Source: Nitrospirillum sp034653275 (lineage in GTDB: Bacteria > Pseudomonadota > Alphaproteobacteria > Azospirillales > Azospirillaceae). From it: DNA of 64,000 nt. The notes beneath the pieces are model-generated. The model saw nothing but the letters and a program-made list of their open reading frames with translations. It ran no database searches and had not been told where the DNA came from. The DNA lies in contig NZ_JAYEES010000004.1 in NCBI RefSeq assembly GCF_034653275.1, forward strand, positions 1,426,001 through 1,490,000, given 5' to 3'. A program made the translations under genes and the position numbers. Positions within the stretch are counted from its first letter, which is position 1; every line of letters starts with the position of its first letter. Of the stretch, positions 8,191-16,181 are shown piece by piece.

Positions 8191-9405
8191 TCACAGGCCC
8201 AGCATCGTCTTGGCGATGATGTTCTTTTGGATCTCGTTCGAGCCGCCGAAGATCGAGACCTTGCGCATCGTGAAGTAGAAAAGGGGTGCCGCCGGGCGCC
8301 AGCCGTCCGGATCATCCCTGTCGCGCTCGCCGCCGCTGTGGTCATCATGGTCATGACCTGGAACGGCCAGACCCGCCGGACCGGCTAGTTCCAGCGCCAG
8401 TTCCGTCATGCGCTGCTGCAGTTCCGTGCCCTTGATCTTCAGGATTGAGGCGGCGCCGGCGGCCGCCTGACCCCCGCCCGCGGCATCCGCCGCCACGACC
8501 CGCAGCTGCGTCAGTTCCAGCGCGCGCAATTCCACGGCCACCTCCGCCAGCTTGCGGCCCAGCCGTGCCTGCTCGGCCGGCGTCAACATGCCCCGGGCGG
8601 CGAGATCGGCCTGGAGGTGGCGCAGCTGGGCCAACCGCTCCTTGGACAGGCCGATGCGGGCAATGCCGCTGCGCTCGTGCCCCAGCAGATGCTTGGCATA
8701 GTCCCAGCCCCGCCCCTCCTCCCCGATGCGGTTGGCCACGGGCACCCGCACGTCGTCGAAGAACACCTCGTTCAGGTCGGAAATGCCGTCGATGGACGGG
8801 ATGGGCCGGATGATCAGGCCCGGGCTTTTCATATCCAGCAGCAGGAAGGTGATGCCCTGCTGCTTCTTCCCGGTGTTGGCGGTGCGGACCAGGGCGAACA
8901 TCCAGTCGGCGTGCTGGGCCTGGGTGGTCCAGATCTTCTGGCCGTTGAGGACATAATCGTCGCCGTCGCGAACCGCGCTGGTCTTCAAGGCGGCCAGATC
9001 GGACCCGGCGCCCGGCTCGGAAAAGCCCTGGCACCACCAGTCGTCGATGTTGGCGATGCGGGGGAGGAAGCGGCGCTTCTGCTCCTCCGTCCCGAACTTC
9101 GCGATGATGGGGCCGATCATGTTGACGTTGAAGGGCGAGCCTTCCGGCGCATGCGCCAGGGCCATTTCCTCCTGGAAGATATAGCGCTGGGTGGGCGTCC
9201 ACGGCTGGCCGCCCCATTCCACCGGCCAGGCCGGCACAGCCCAGCCCCGGGCGTTCAGGATGCGCTGCCAACGCACGATGTCTTCTTTGCCGAGATGTCG
9301 GCGCTCTATCATTTTGCGCCGCAAATCCTCGGGCAGGGCCTCGGCCAAGAAGGTGCGGACATCGGCCCGGAAAGCCCGGTCCCCGTCGGTGAAATCGAGA
9401 TTCAT
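8191..9405 (-). CDS. Acyl-CoA dehydrogenase, large-partner type of a heteromeric pair
   Basis: A 404-residue ACAD. It carries the signature WCQGFSEPGAGSDLA in the middle domain and ends with IFGGSNEIQKNIIAKTMLGL. The medium-chain catalytic Glu position reads GG. A hydrophilic stretch rich in His and Asp (about residues 346-369) precedes the last helix and is unlike the other large ACAD in the window. The ATG at 9405 has a GAGGG site upstream. With the small ACAD just downstream it probably forms one heteromeric enzyme for a bulky CoA thioester. Confidence 0.91.
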   Translation of the reverse strand: MNLDFTDGDRAFRADVRTFLAEALPEDLRRKMIERRHLGKEDIVRWQRILNARGWAVPAWPVEWGGQPWTPTQRYIFQEEMALAHAPEGSPFNVNMIGPIIAKFGTEEQKRRFLPRIANIDDWWCQGFSEPGAGSDLAALKTSAVRDGDDYVLNGQKIWTTQAQHADWMFALVRTANTGKKQQGITFLLLDMKSPGLIIRPIPSIDGISDLNEVFFDDVRVPVANRIGEEGRGWDYAKHLLGHERSGIARIGLSKERLAQLRHLQADLAARGMLTPAEQARLGRKLAEVAVELRALELTQLRVVAADAAGGGQAAAGAASILKIKGTELQQRMTELALELAGPAGLAVPGHDHDDHSGGERDRDDPDGWRPAAPLFYFTMRKVSIFGGSNEIQKNIIAKTMLGL

Positions 9406-9519
9406 GGCGTCCCTCAAAGGGTGGTCCCCTTCCCCATTCCCAGAGCGCGCAGGCGGGGTCAATTACGGGCACCCGCGGTGCCTCCAAGCAACACATGGCC
9501 GATATCGACCCGCCGTATT

Positions 9520-10473
9520 TCAGGGGTTCAGTGCCAGGAGAACACGCCCGGCGCCGGACTCCGCCGCCGCCAATGCGGCGGGCAGCGCGTCCAGCGGATA
9601 TGTCGCCGTGATGGGCGTATGCGCCTCCGGCTGGCTGGCCAACTTGGCCAGGCGCCCATAGAGGGCCGCCTTGGAGGCGTGGCCTTCCGAACCCTCCCCA
9701 GGTCTCAGGCTGAAGCCGCGCATAACGATTCCACGTCCCGTCAACACGCCGGAGGGAACCATGCAGTCCTCGCCGGAAAGGTGGCCGAACACCACCACCT
9801 GGCCGCCGGGTGACAGGCAGTTGGCGAGGCGACCGGTGGCGGGGCCGGCAACGCAATCCAGCGCCAGTGGAACGCTGCGCCCGCCCAGAAGCTGGGCGGC
9901 TTGGCGAGCGAGATCCGGCCCGTCAGCCAACCATAGCTCATTATGGGATCGCCCGGCCGGTATCGCCCGGCTCACATTGAGCACGTCGACGCCCCGCTCG
10001 GCGGCCAGCAGGCGGATCCAGCGGGCCACCGATGAACCAGCGCCGTTCTGTACAACACAGTCGCCAGCGTTCAGCCGAGCCTGGCCCAGCAAGCGCCAGG
10101 CGGTCGCCGGATTGATCCGCAGCACGGCGGCCTGTTCCATCGGTACCGTGGGCGGCACGATGACAAGATCCCACGCGGATATCAGGCGATGGCTGCACCA
10201 GTTGCCACGGCTCAGCGGCAGCACATGGTCCCCTTCCGCGACGCCCTGCACCCCGGGCCCTATGGCGATGACCCGCCCGACGCCTTCGGCGCCAAGGACA
10301 AGCGGATAAGAGGCCGGAAAAGCGTAGGAACCAGAAATCACCTGCCGGTCGGCGGGGTTTATCGGGGCCAAGACCATCGCCACCAGCACCTGGCCCGATC
10401 CCGGCGGGCCGGGATCGGGCAGGCGCTTCACCTCCGGTTCCTGCCCGGCCGACGCGATGATCACCGCCTTCAT
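9520..10473 (-). CDS. MDR-family 2-enoyl thioester reductase-like oxidoreductase
   Basis: A 317-residue medium-chain dehydrogenase/reductase without the structural zinc cysteines. The catalytic domain reads like mitochondrial-type enoyl thioester reductases: INPADRQVISGSY, then SRGNWCSH, and EQAAVLRINPATAWRLL in the nucleotide-domain entry. The expected reaction is NADPH-dependent reduction of a 2-enoyl-CoA or quinone. It lies 37 bp after an IclR regulator in the same direction and 114 bp before the ACAD pair, so these may be one regulated unit. Confidence 0.82.
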   Translation of the reverse strand: MKAVIIASAGQEPEVKRLPDPGPPGSGQVLVAMVLAPINPADRQVISGSYAFPASYPLVLGAEGVGRVIAIGPGVQGVAEGDHVLPLSRGNWCSHRLISAWDLVIVPPTVPMEQAAVLRINPATAWRLLGQARLNAGDCVVQNGAGSSVARWIRLLAAERGVDVLNVSRAIPAGRSHNELWLADGPDLARQAAQLLGGRSVPLALDCVAGPATGRLANCLSPGGQVVVFGHLSGEDCMVPSGVLTGRGIVMRGFSLRPGEGSEGHASKAALYGRLAKLASQPEAHTPITATYPLDALPAALAAAESGAGRVLLALNP

Positions 10474-10510
10474 GAGCTAAGGCGCGATGGCCCATCGGCC
10501 CGCCGCCGGC

Positions 10511-11347
10511 TCAGGCATGGGCCAATTGACGGGGCAGCGCTTCCGGCCAGGGCGCAGCGGTTACGTTGGCAGCGGCCGGCGGCTGCTTGGCGCGTGGCGG
10601 AAAAGCGGCCCGCCGTTCGTCGCGGATCAGGCGGATGATGTCGATCTTGCAGGCCTCGATGACCTCGTTGGGCGCCAGGACACTCAAAACAAGACGGTCC
10701 GTGCCACGGCGCGGCACCAGCATCGCGGCCAAGACGCCGATGCCCGGCGCGTGGGCATCCGGCTCCGCCAGCCAGCCTATGGTCCGCAGGCGCGCCAGTT
10801 CCTGGGCGCGTTCGGCGATGCGCACCCGGCGCTCGGGATCCAGTTCCTCCGCGTTCAAGCGGTGCAGGGCGGAACGGACTTGGCCTTCCTGGTACGTCGC
10901 CAGCAGCAGTTTGCCCTGGGGGCTGTGCAGCAAGGAAGTGACGTTGCCCGCGTGCTCTCGCACAGCGTTCTCTCCCGGCCCTTCCACGACGTGCAGGTGT
11001 TGCACGACGTAATTGCTGGCAGTGGACAGCACCACCGTTTCCCCCACCGCTTCCGCCACGTGGTCCACGATGTTCAGGATGGTGCCACCCCGGAACAGCT
11101 TGGGGTCGACCCAGGATCCCAGGAACGCCACGCGGGCGGTGGGCGTGTAGGTCCGGCGATAGCGGTTGTAGTGCAGGTAGCCCAGTTGCGTCAGGCAACG
11201 GAGGAGTTCCGAGGTGCTTGATTGCGGATAATCCAGGGACCGCGACAGGTCCATGACCGTCGCCGTGCGGTGTTTGCTGTCGAAGTATTCCAGGATTTCC
11301 AGTGCCCGGTGCGCCGATTTGACGGTCCGCATGTCCTTGCTGCTCAT
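10511..11347 (-). CDS. IclR-family transcriptional regulator
   Basis: A 278-residue regulator with an N-terminal winged helix-turn-helix (about residues 8-65, including the PQSSTSELLRCLTQLGYL recognition region). An IclR effector-binding domain follows, and the tail is Pro/Ala-rich. The ATG at 11347 has a GAGGACGCC ribosome site; the frame upstream is not family-like. It is transcribed away from a second IclR gene, with a 301-bp gap that holds a palindrome. Likely targets are its own operon and the divergent gene. The effector is unknown. Confidence 0.9.
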   Translation of the reverse strand: MSSKDMRTVKSAHRALEILEYFDSKHRTATVMDLSRSLDYPQSSTSELLRCLTQLGYLHYNRYRRTYTPTARVAFLGSWVDPKLFRGGTILNIVDHVAEAVGETVVLSTASNYVVQHLHVVEGPGENAVREHAGNVTSLLHSPQGKLLLATYQEGQVRSALHRLNAEELDPERRVRIAERAQELARLRTIGWLAEPDAHAPGIGVLAAMLVPRRGTDRLVLSVLAPNEVIEACKIDIIRLIRDERRAAFPPRAKQPPAAANVTAAPWPEALPRQLAHA

Positions 11348-11648
11348 GGCGTCCTCTGTCCTCCGCAATGACCCCTTTTTGATGGGCCTCACGAGGAAGC
11401 TAGGCCATCACCCATCCGGTGCGCAAGCGGTTTTTCGTATTGTGTTCGGATTTTCGAACAGCTACATCCGTGATGCAACTTATTGGCCTGGCCGCGGTTG
11501 TTGCACCCCTGGAAGCGGCAGCGCAAAATTGCGGCTGGTTCGTCATCAGTTCGCCTACTCATAAGGAATTAGCCATGGAAACCGTGGCACGGCAGATCCG
11601 GTCCCCGCGCCGAGGGATCGCAACCCTGGGCACAAAGGCGGGGCCGCT
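11348..11648. promoter_or_regulatory. Divergent IclR/IclR intergenic region with operator-like palindrome
   Basis: A 301-bp gap between two divergent iclR-type genes. It holds a perfect inverted repeat at 11443-11460 (TGTTCG, 6-nt spacer, CGAACA), the size and symmetry expected of an IclR-dimer operator. It also holds a short translatable leader (11575-11652). The sequence around 11430-11490 is visibly AT-richer than the flanking genes. Confidence 0.55.
11443..11460. promoter_or_regulatory. Candidate IclR operator (6-6-6 perfect inverted repeat)
   Basis: TGTTCG GATTTT CGAACA is perfectly symmetric in its arms. It lies about 95 bp upstream of one iclR start and about 115 bp upstream of the leader ATG of the other. 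That is well placed for control of both divergent transcripts. Function is inferred. Confidence 0.5.
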
Positions 11649-11652
11649 GTGA
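11575..11652 (+). CDS. Possible 25-codon leader peptide upstream of the second iclR
   Basis: An ATG at 11575 preceded by AAGGAATTAGCC, the best ribosome site in the area, opens a 25-residue frame rich in Arg, Gly and Thr. Its TGA overlaps the GTG start of the following regulator (GTGA). It could be a leader that couples translation to the regulator, or the remains of a longer N-terminus. No family is recognised. Confidence 0.35.
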   Translation: METVARQIRSPRRGIATLGTKAGPL

Positions 11653-12494
11653 CCGACCAGCTCATCGCCAAACGTCCCAAGGCCCGCCTGGTCGAAAGTG
11701 GCCCCACCCTGGAAGCCGGCAGGGGCACCGGGGGGCCGCGCGCCATGTCGCGCGTGCTTGACCTGTTCGACCTTCTCGCCCGGCGGCGTCAGGGGCTGAC
11801 GTTGTCGGAACTGAGCCAGGCCCTGGACGTGCCCAAGAGCACCTTCGTCAGTTCGCTGCGGGCATTGGTGGCCGATGGCTTCCTCATCATGGAGGGGGGG
11901 CTGTACCGGCTGGGCCCCGGCGCATACCGCTTGGCAGGCACCATCCTGTCGTCCTGGTCGCTGCCGGACCTGGTCCGTCACTATGTGCGCGAGCTGGCGT
12001 CGGTGACGGGGGAGTCCGTGGGTTTCGCCATCGCCGATTGGGACATCGGCCAGGCCATCTACACCGACGCCGTGAACAGCCCGCAGCCGGTGCATTACGC
12101 GATGCGGGTGGGTTTACGCGCCCCTCTTTACGCCAGTGCCACCGGTCGTGTCCTGCTGGCCCACGCCCCGTTCGACCAGCGCCTGGCCTATTTCGCGCGG
12201 GCGCACCTCCGGCAGCTGACACCGGCGACCCGCACCTCGCCCGAGCAGGTCGAGGAAAGCCTGGATGAAATCCGCCGACTGGGTTACTGCGCCAGCTTTG
12301 GGGAGATGCTGCCCGATACGGCCGCCATCGCCGTGCCGGTCCATGACGCCAATGACGCCGTCCTGGGTGCCTTGATGGTGGCCGCCCCCATCGAACGCCT
12401 GCGCAATTCCTTCCCCGCCCTGTTGGCGCATACCGTGCGCATCGGGCGCCAGGCATCCGGATTGGCGACGGATGACGATCTGAAGGCCCCCTGA
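11649..12494 (+). CDS. IclR-family transcriptional regulator
   Basis: A 281-residue regulator beginning at GTG. The winged helix-turn-helix lies at about residues 33-90 (with ALDVPKSTFVSSLRALVADG), followed by an IclR effector domain containing LYASATGRVLLAHAP. It is divergent from another IclR gene and convergent with an amidohydrolase gene. The first 30 residues precede the conserved domain; a later ATG (MSRVLDLFDLL) is a possible alternative start. It probably controls one of the neighbouring operons. Confidence 0.9.
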   Translation: MTDQLIAKRPKARLVESGPTLEAGRGTGGPRAMSRVLDLFDLLARRRQGLTLSELSQALDVPKSTFVSSLRALVADGFLIMEGGLYRLGPGAYRLAGTILSSWSLPDLVRHYVRELASVTGESVGFAIADWDIGQAIYTDAVNSPQPVHYAMRVGLRAPLYASATGRVLLAHAPFDQRLAYFARAHLRQLTPATRTSPEQVEESLDEIRRLGYCASFGEMLPDTAAIAVPVHDANDAVLGALMVAAPIERLRNSFPALLAHTVRIGRQASGLATDDDLKAP

Positions 12495-12502
12495 AAAGAA
12501 GC

Positions 12503-12530
12503 GGGCCGCCCCTTCGTGAAGGAGCGGCCC
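12503..12530. terminator. Hairpin terminator candidate between convergent genes
   Basis: GGGCCGC at 12503-12509 pairs with GCGGCCC at 12524-12530, and an inner CCTTC/GAAGG stem continues after one mismatch. It lies 9 bp after the iclR stop codon and before the convergent amidohydrolase end. No clear T-run follows. Confidence 0.5.
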
Positions 12531-12586
12531 AGGTTACGGGCCTCCCAGCCCGCAGAGAGATTGGGAAACGGGCGGCAATACAGCGA

Positions 12587-13819
12587 TCAGGGGGTCAGCC
12601 CCATGAAGCGCATGCCATTCTCGTACATGATCTTGGCGGTGTCGGCGGCGGACACATCCTTGCAGGCCTCCTCCGCGAAAATGCGCGGCTCTTCCACGCC
12701 CTCCGCATGGGGATAGTCGGACCCCATCAGGATCCAGTCGGCGTTACCCACCTGGTCGATGATGGATTTGATGTCGTCCTCGGGATAGGCCACCACCGAA
12801 ACGTGGCGCGCGAAAATCCGGCTGGGCCGGTCCTTCAACTGGCCGCCTGGCCAATAACCGTTCTTGGCGATACCCCGGCACTTGTCCATCTTCACCAGCA
12901 TGGCCGGAACCCACTCCGCCCCGTTCTCGGCCGACAGCAGCCTCACGTTGGGGAAGCGCTCGAAAAAATTCCAGAAGATGAAGCTGGACAGCGTCTCGAT
13001 CACGGGCCGCTCGGAATAGCCGTGCATCCACACGAAGGCCGTCTGCTTCATGCGTGACTGCTGCACCGGCTCACCCCAGACGGCCATGTGGTCCTTCATG
13101 TAGATGGCTTCGGAGACGTGGAAGACCACCCGCAGGCCGGCCTCGTTCACGATGGCCCAGAAGGGGTCATGGTCGGGGTGGGCCGGCGCCTTGCCATTGT
13201 AAGGACCCATGGGCATCAGGATCAGCCGGGCGCCCTGCTGGATGCACCAGCGCACCTGGTCGCAGGCCTTCTCCAGATCCATCAGCGTCACGATGGGGGC
13301 GGCGAACAGCCGGTCCTTGTAGTTGAACTTCCACTGGTCATGGAGCCAGCGGTTATAGGCGTTCAGCACCTCATAGGCCGCAGCCGGCTCGTCCAGGTAG
13401 CTGATGGCCGTGATCATGTTGCCCACGAACAGGATGCTGCCCCGCACGTCCCAGCGGTCCATGAGGGCCAGCCGGGCCTCCGGTTCCATCATGTCCGGCG
13501 TCTTGGGCACATGCAGGTCGATCTCGGCCTTGCCCTCCTTCATCGCCCGTAACCATTCGTGCAGCTTGCCCGGCGCCGGAACCCGACCGTCCTCGAACAA
13601 GTGGTCGGCGCTGATCTCCACCTTTCGGGGACCGACATACATGGCGAAGTCACCGGACGGCCCCTTGCGGAAGGTAATCCCCCAGTCCGCCTTCACCTTC
13701 TCCGGAAGATAGGCGCTCCACGCCTCCTCCGTTTCCCAGAAATGGGCGTCGGCGTCGAAGATGGGGCCGGTATAGAGCGGCTTGGAATTCGCCGGTTTCA
13801 CTTGCGCTTGCGTGGCCAT
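12587..13819 (-). CDS. Amidohydrolase-family metal-dependent hydrolase (amidohydrolase_2, COG2159)
   Basis: A 410-residue TIM-barrel hydrolase or decarboxylase. It starts with the strand-1 motif FDADAHFWE and ends with the strand-8 motif MGSDYPHAEG, which carries the conserved Asp. The first motif has D-A-H rather than H-x-H, as seen in several decarboxylase-like members. The ATG at 13819 has a GAGAGGG site. It follows a TauD-type dioxygenase in the same direction. Likely substrates are cyclic or aromatic carboxylates; the reaction (C-C or C-N cleavage, decarboxylation) cannot be decided from sequence. Confidence 0.85.
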   Translation of the reverse strand: MATQAQVKPANSKPLYTGPIFDADAHFWETEEAWSAYLPEKVKADWGITFRKGPSGDFAMYVGPRKVEISADHLFEDGRVPAPGKLHEWLRAMKEGKAEIDLHVPKTPDMMEPEARLALMDRWDVRGSILFVGNMITAISYLDEPAAAYEVLNAYNRWLHDQWKFNYKDRLFAAPIVTLMDLEKACDQVRWCIQQGARLILMPMGPYNGKAPAHPDHDPFWAIVNEAGLRVVFHVSEAIYMKDHMAVWGEPVQQSRMKQTAFVWMHGYSERPVIETLSSFIFWNFFERFPNVRLLSAENGAEWVPAMLVKMDKCRGIAKNGYWPGGQLKDRPSRIFARHVSVVAYPEDDIKSIIDQVGNADWILMGSDYPHAEGVEEPRIFAEEACKDVSAADTAKIMYENGMRFMGLTP

Positions 13820-13984
13820 GAATGCCCTCTCCCGCTGGTCCGCCGCCGAGGTTGAAAGCGACGCACCGTTGCTCCGTGGATGTCGGTCCTGGCTTAACAG
13901 AGGAACCCGGGCGGGACAGTGCCGACGCGGGACAAGCGCCGATTGATCGCCCATCCGATGGTGCCGGCCGATGGTGGTGGCCGG

Positions 13985-14944
13985 TCAGTCCACCAACCGC
14001 TTCACCTGGCGATCCCGGTCCAAGGCGGGGTCCAGATAGCGGCCCACCTTGTAGTCGCCCATGATGGTGGTCCGCATGGCCTTCCGTCGGCAGTGCAGGG
14101 GAACGCCACGGGCGGAGTGGATGACGCGCCAGTTGTCCCAGACCACCATGTCGTCCTGCCCCCATCGGTGGAAATAGGCATAACGCTCGTCACACAGATG
14201 GTTGGCCAGTTCCTCCAACAGGGCGTCGCTTTCGGCCCTGTCCATGCCCAGCACGTAGCGGGAGTGCATGGGGGACAGCTTCAGCACCTTGCGGCCCGTC
14301 TCCTGCTGGGTGATGACCAGGGGATGGACGCAGGGCGGGAAGTCGTACTTGACGCCGGTGGTCCCGCCGCTGGCCGCGCGTGGCAAGGCCGAGATGTCCT
14401 TGGGAAAGCCGAATTGGCCGGAGGTGAAGTCGGGGTTGAACTCATACACGACCTCCAGACCCTCGATACGGCGCTTCCATTCCGGCGACAGGCGATCATA
14501 GGCGGCCACGGCATCGATGAAGCCCGTCTCGCCCATCTCCGCCGCCGGCTGGGTCATGCGCAACACGGCACCGCGCACGATGGTGGGCATGAAGCTCTGG
14601 TCCCAGTGCCAGCCCAGCCAGCCGGCACGGGGAATGCCATCGACGACATAGTGGCGGTTAAACCGCGCCTTGGTGTCCTCAGGATCGTAGGCGAGGGTCA
14701 TGAGATAGGGATTGTCCGGGTTGTTCATGTCGGCGGTCGCCGCCGGTTCCAACTGGCCGAACACGCGGCTCAGCCGCATGTGAATCTCGTCGCTGCCGCC
14801 CGCCCCCCGGAACAGCAGCACGCCCGCCCGGATCCAGGCGTCAAGGATGGTGGCCTCCTCGGCCGGGGTCAGAGGACGGGTCAGATCCACACCCCGCAGT
14901 TCAAGACCGAGATCACGGGTGAGCGGGATTTCCTCGATGGCCAT
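13985..14944 (-). CDS. TauD/TfdA-family Fe(II)/2-oxoglutarate-dependent dioxygenase
   Basis: A 319-residue dioxygenase with a complete facial triad: H113-x-D115 in GWHWDQS and a distal His at about 276 in WRVIHSARG. The 2-oxoglutarate-binding Arg is at about 291. The ATG at 14944 is favoured by a GGAGG site 9 nt upstream over an in-frame GTG at 14959. It is divergent from a LysR regulator and lies upstream of the amidohydrolase, so the three probably form a small induced module. Hydroxylation or ether/ester cleavage is expected; the substrate is unknown. Confidence 0.9.
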   Translation of the reverse strand: MAIEEIPLTRDLGLELRGVDLTRPLTPAEEATILDAWIRAGVLLFRGAGGSDEIHMRLSRVFGQLEPAATADMNNPDNPYLMTLAYDPEDTKARFNRHYVVDGIPRAGWLGWHWDQSFMPTIVRGAVLRMTQPAAEMGETGFIDAVAAYDRLSPEWKRRIEGLEVVYEFNPDFTSGQFGFPKDISALPRAASGGTTGVKYDFPPCVHPLVITQQETGRKVLKLSPMHSRYVLGMDRAESDALLEELANHLCDERYAYFHRWGQDDMVVWDNWRVIHSARGVPLHCRRKAMRTTIMGDYKVGRYLDPALDRDRQVKRLVD

Positions 14945-15056
14945 GGACAGATCCTCCACCTAGCTTTTTGTTGTCGGCACTCAAGAGGTATCAGCCCGGC
15001 GATGCCTGAATAATCCCCTATTAATCAAAGGAAAGATTTCGCATGATCAAATAATC

Positions 15057-15998
15057 ATGACGCAAATCATTGAATTGATGGTGTTCACGACGATCGTGGA
15101 TGTCGGCTCCATGAGCCGCGCCGCGACACGGCTGCGCTTGTCACCCGCCATGGTCACCATGCATCTGGCGCGGCTGGAAGCGAGCCTGGACGCCAAGCTT
15201 CTGAACCGCAGCACCCGGCGGCTGGAATTGACCGACCAGGGCCGGGTTTTCCTGTCTCACGCCCGCGCCATCCTGGACGCCGTGGCCATAGCCGAAGTGG
15301 CGGTGCGCGAGGCCGATGGCCGGCCAACGGGGCGGGTCCGCATCGACGCCCCCGCCTCCTTGGGGCGGCGGCTCGTCTTGCCGCTGGTGCCCGATTGTCG
15401 CGAGGCCTATCCCGGCATCGTCATCGACCTCAGCCTGGGCGATCGGGGAACGCTGCACCGCCCTGATGGCTTCGACATCATGCTGCGGGTGGGCACCGTT
15501 CCCGATACGACGCGAAAGACCGTCAAGCTGGGTATTGGACGCCTGCTGCTGGTGGCCGCGCCGGATTATCTCACACGGCGGGGTGTTCCACGCACGCCCG
15601 ACGATCTGAACACCCACGACTGCATCCTGTATTCCAGCGTAGAATCGCCCGGCGGCAACCGCTGGCGCTTTATTCGTGAGGGTGCGTCCACCTGGCTGCG
15701 CCCGAAGCCGATCCTCACCCTCAACGACGGTGGTGCCATGACGGAGGCGGCCATCGCTGGGGCGGGCATCGCACAGATCCTGGATATCCTGGTGGCGGAG
15801 CCGGTGGCCAAGGGGACCCTGGTGGCCCTGATGCCGGATTGGACGTCCGCCGGGGTACCCGTGACCTTGAGCCTGGGCCGCGACGGCGAGGTGCCAGCCG
15901 CCGTGAAGGCCGTATTCGATTTCCTCGCCACACGCCTGAAGTGGGACGCGCTGGCAATGCCGCCGGCACCGGCATCCCCAGATATCGCATCCGTGTAG
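15057..15998 (+). CDS. LysR-family transcriptional regulator
   Basis: A 313-residue LTTR with an N-terminal winged helix-turn-helix (about 1-60: GSMSRAATRLRLSPAMVTMH, then RRLELTDQG) and a periplasmic-binding-type effector domain. It diverges from the TauD gene across 112 bp, the classic LysR layout, so that gene is the likely target. The ribosome site is poor. A GGAAAG site lies instead before a three-codon ATG frame ending at 15054, just ahead of the true start. Confidence 0.9.
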   Translation: MTQIIELMVFTTIVDVGSMSRAATRLRLSPAMVTMHLARLEASLDAKLLNRSTRRLELTDQGRVFLSHARAILDAVAIAEVAVREADGRPTGRVRIDAPASLGRRLVLPLVPDCREAYPGIVIDLSLGDRGTLHRPDGFDIMLRVGTVPDTTRKTVKLGIGRLLLVAAPDYLTRRGVPRTPDDLNTHDCILYSSVESPGGNRWRFIREGASTWLRPKPILTLNDGGAMTEAAIAGAGIAQILDILVAEPVAKGTLVALMPDWTSAGVPVTLSLGRDGEVPAAVKAVFDFLATRLKWDALAMPPAPASPDIASV

Positions 15999-16181
15999 AG
16001 ACGCCCCGCAGAGCCGGCAATCGCCCGGACCGGCAAGCCCAGTGGTTAGGATCGCACCGGCCCCACGCCTCGAGCCGACCGGCAGCCGGCGGCGGTGGAG
16101 AGTCCCTGAGTTCGCCACCCATTTGCCCTGCAACCCTGGGCGTCAACTGGGGGCCAGTGGGCAAGGAAACGGGAGAGGAAC

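Noticed and set aside
6992..8278. A 428-codon open frame on the plus strand
   Set aside because: It is antisense to the small ACAD and starts inside the terminator hairpin region.
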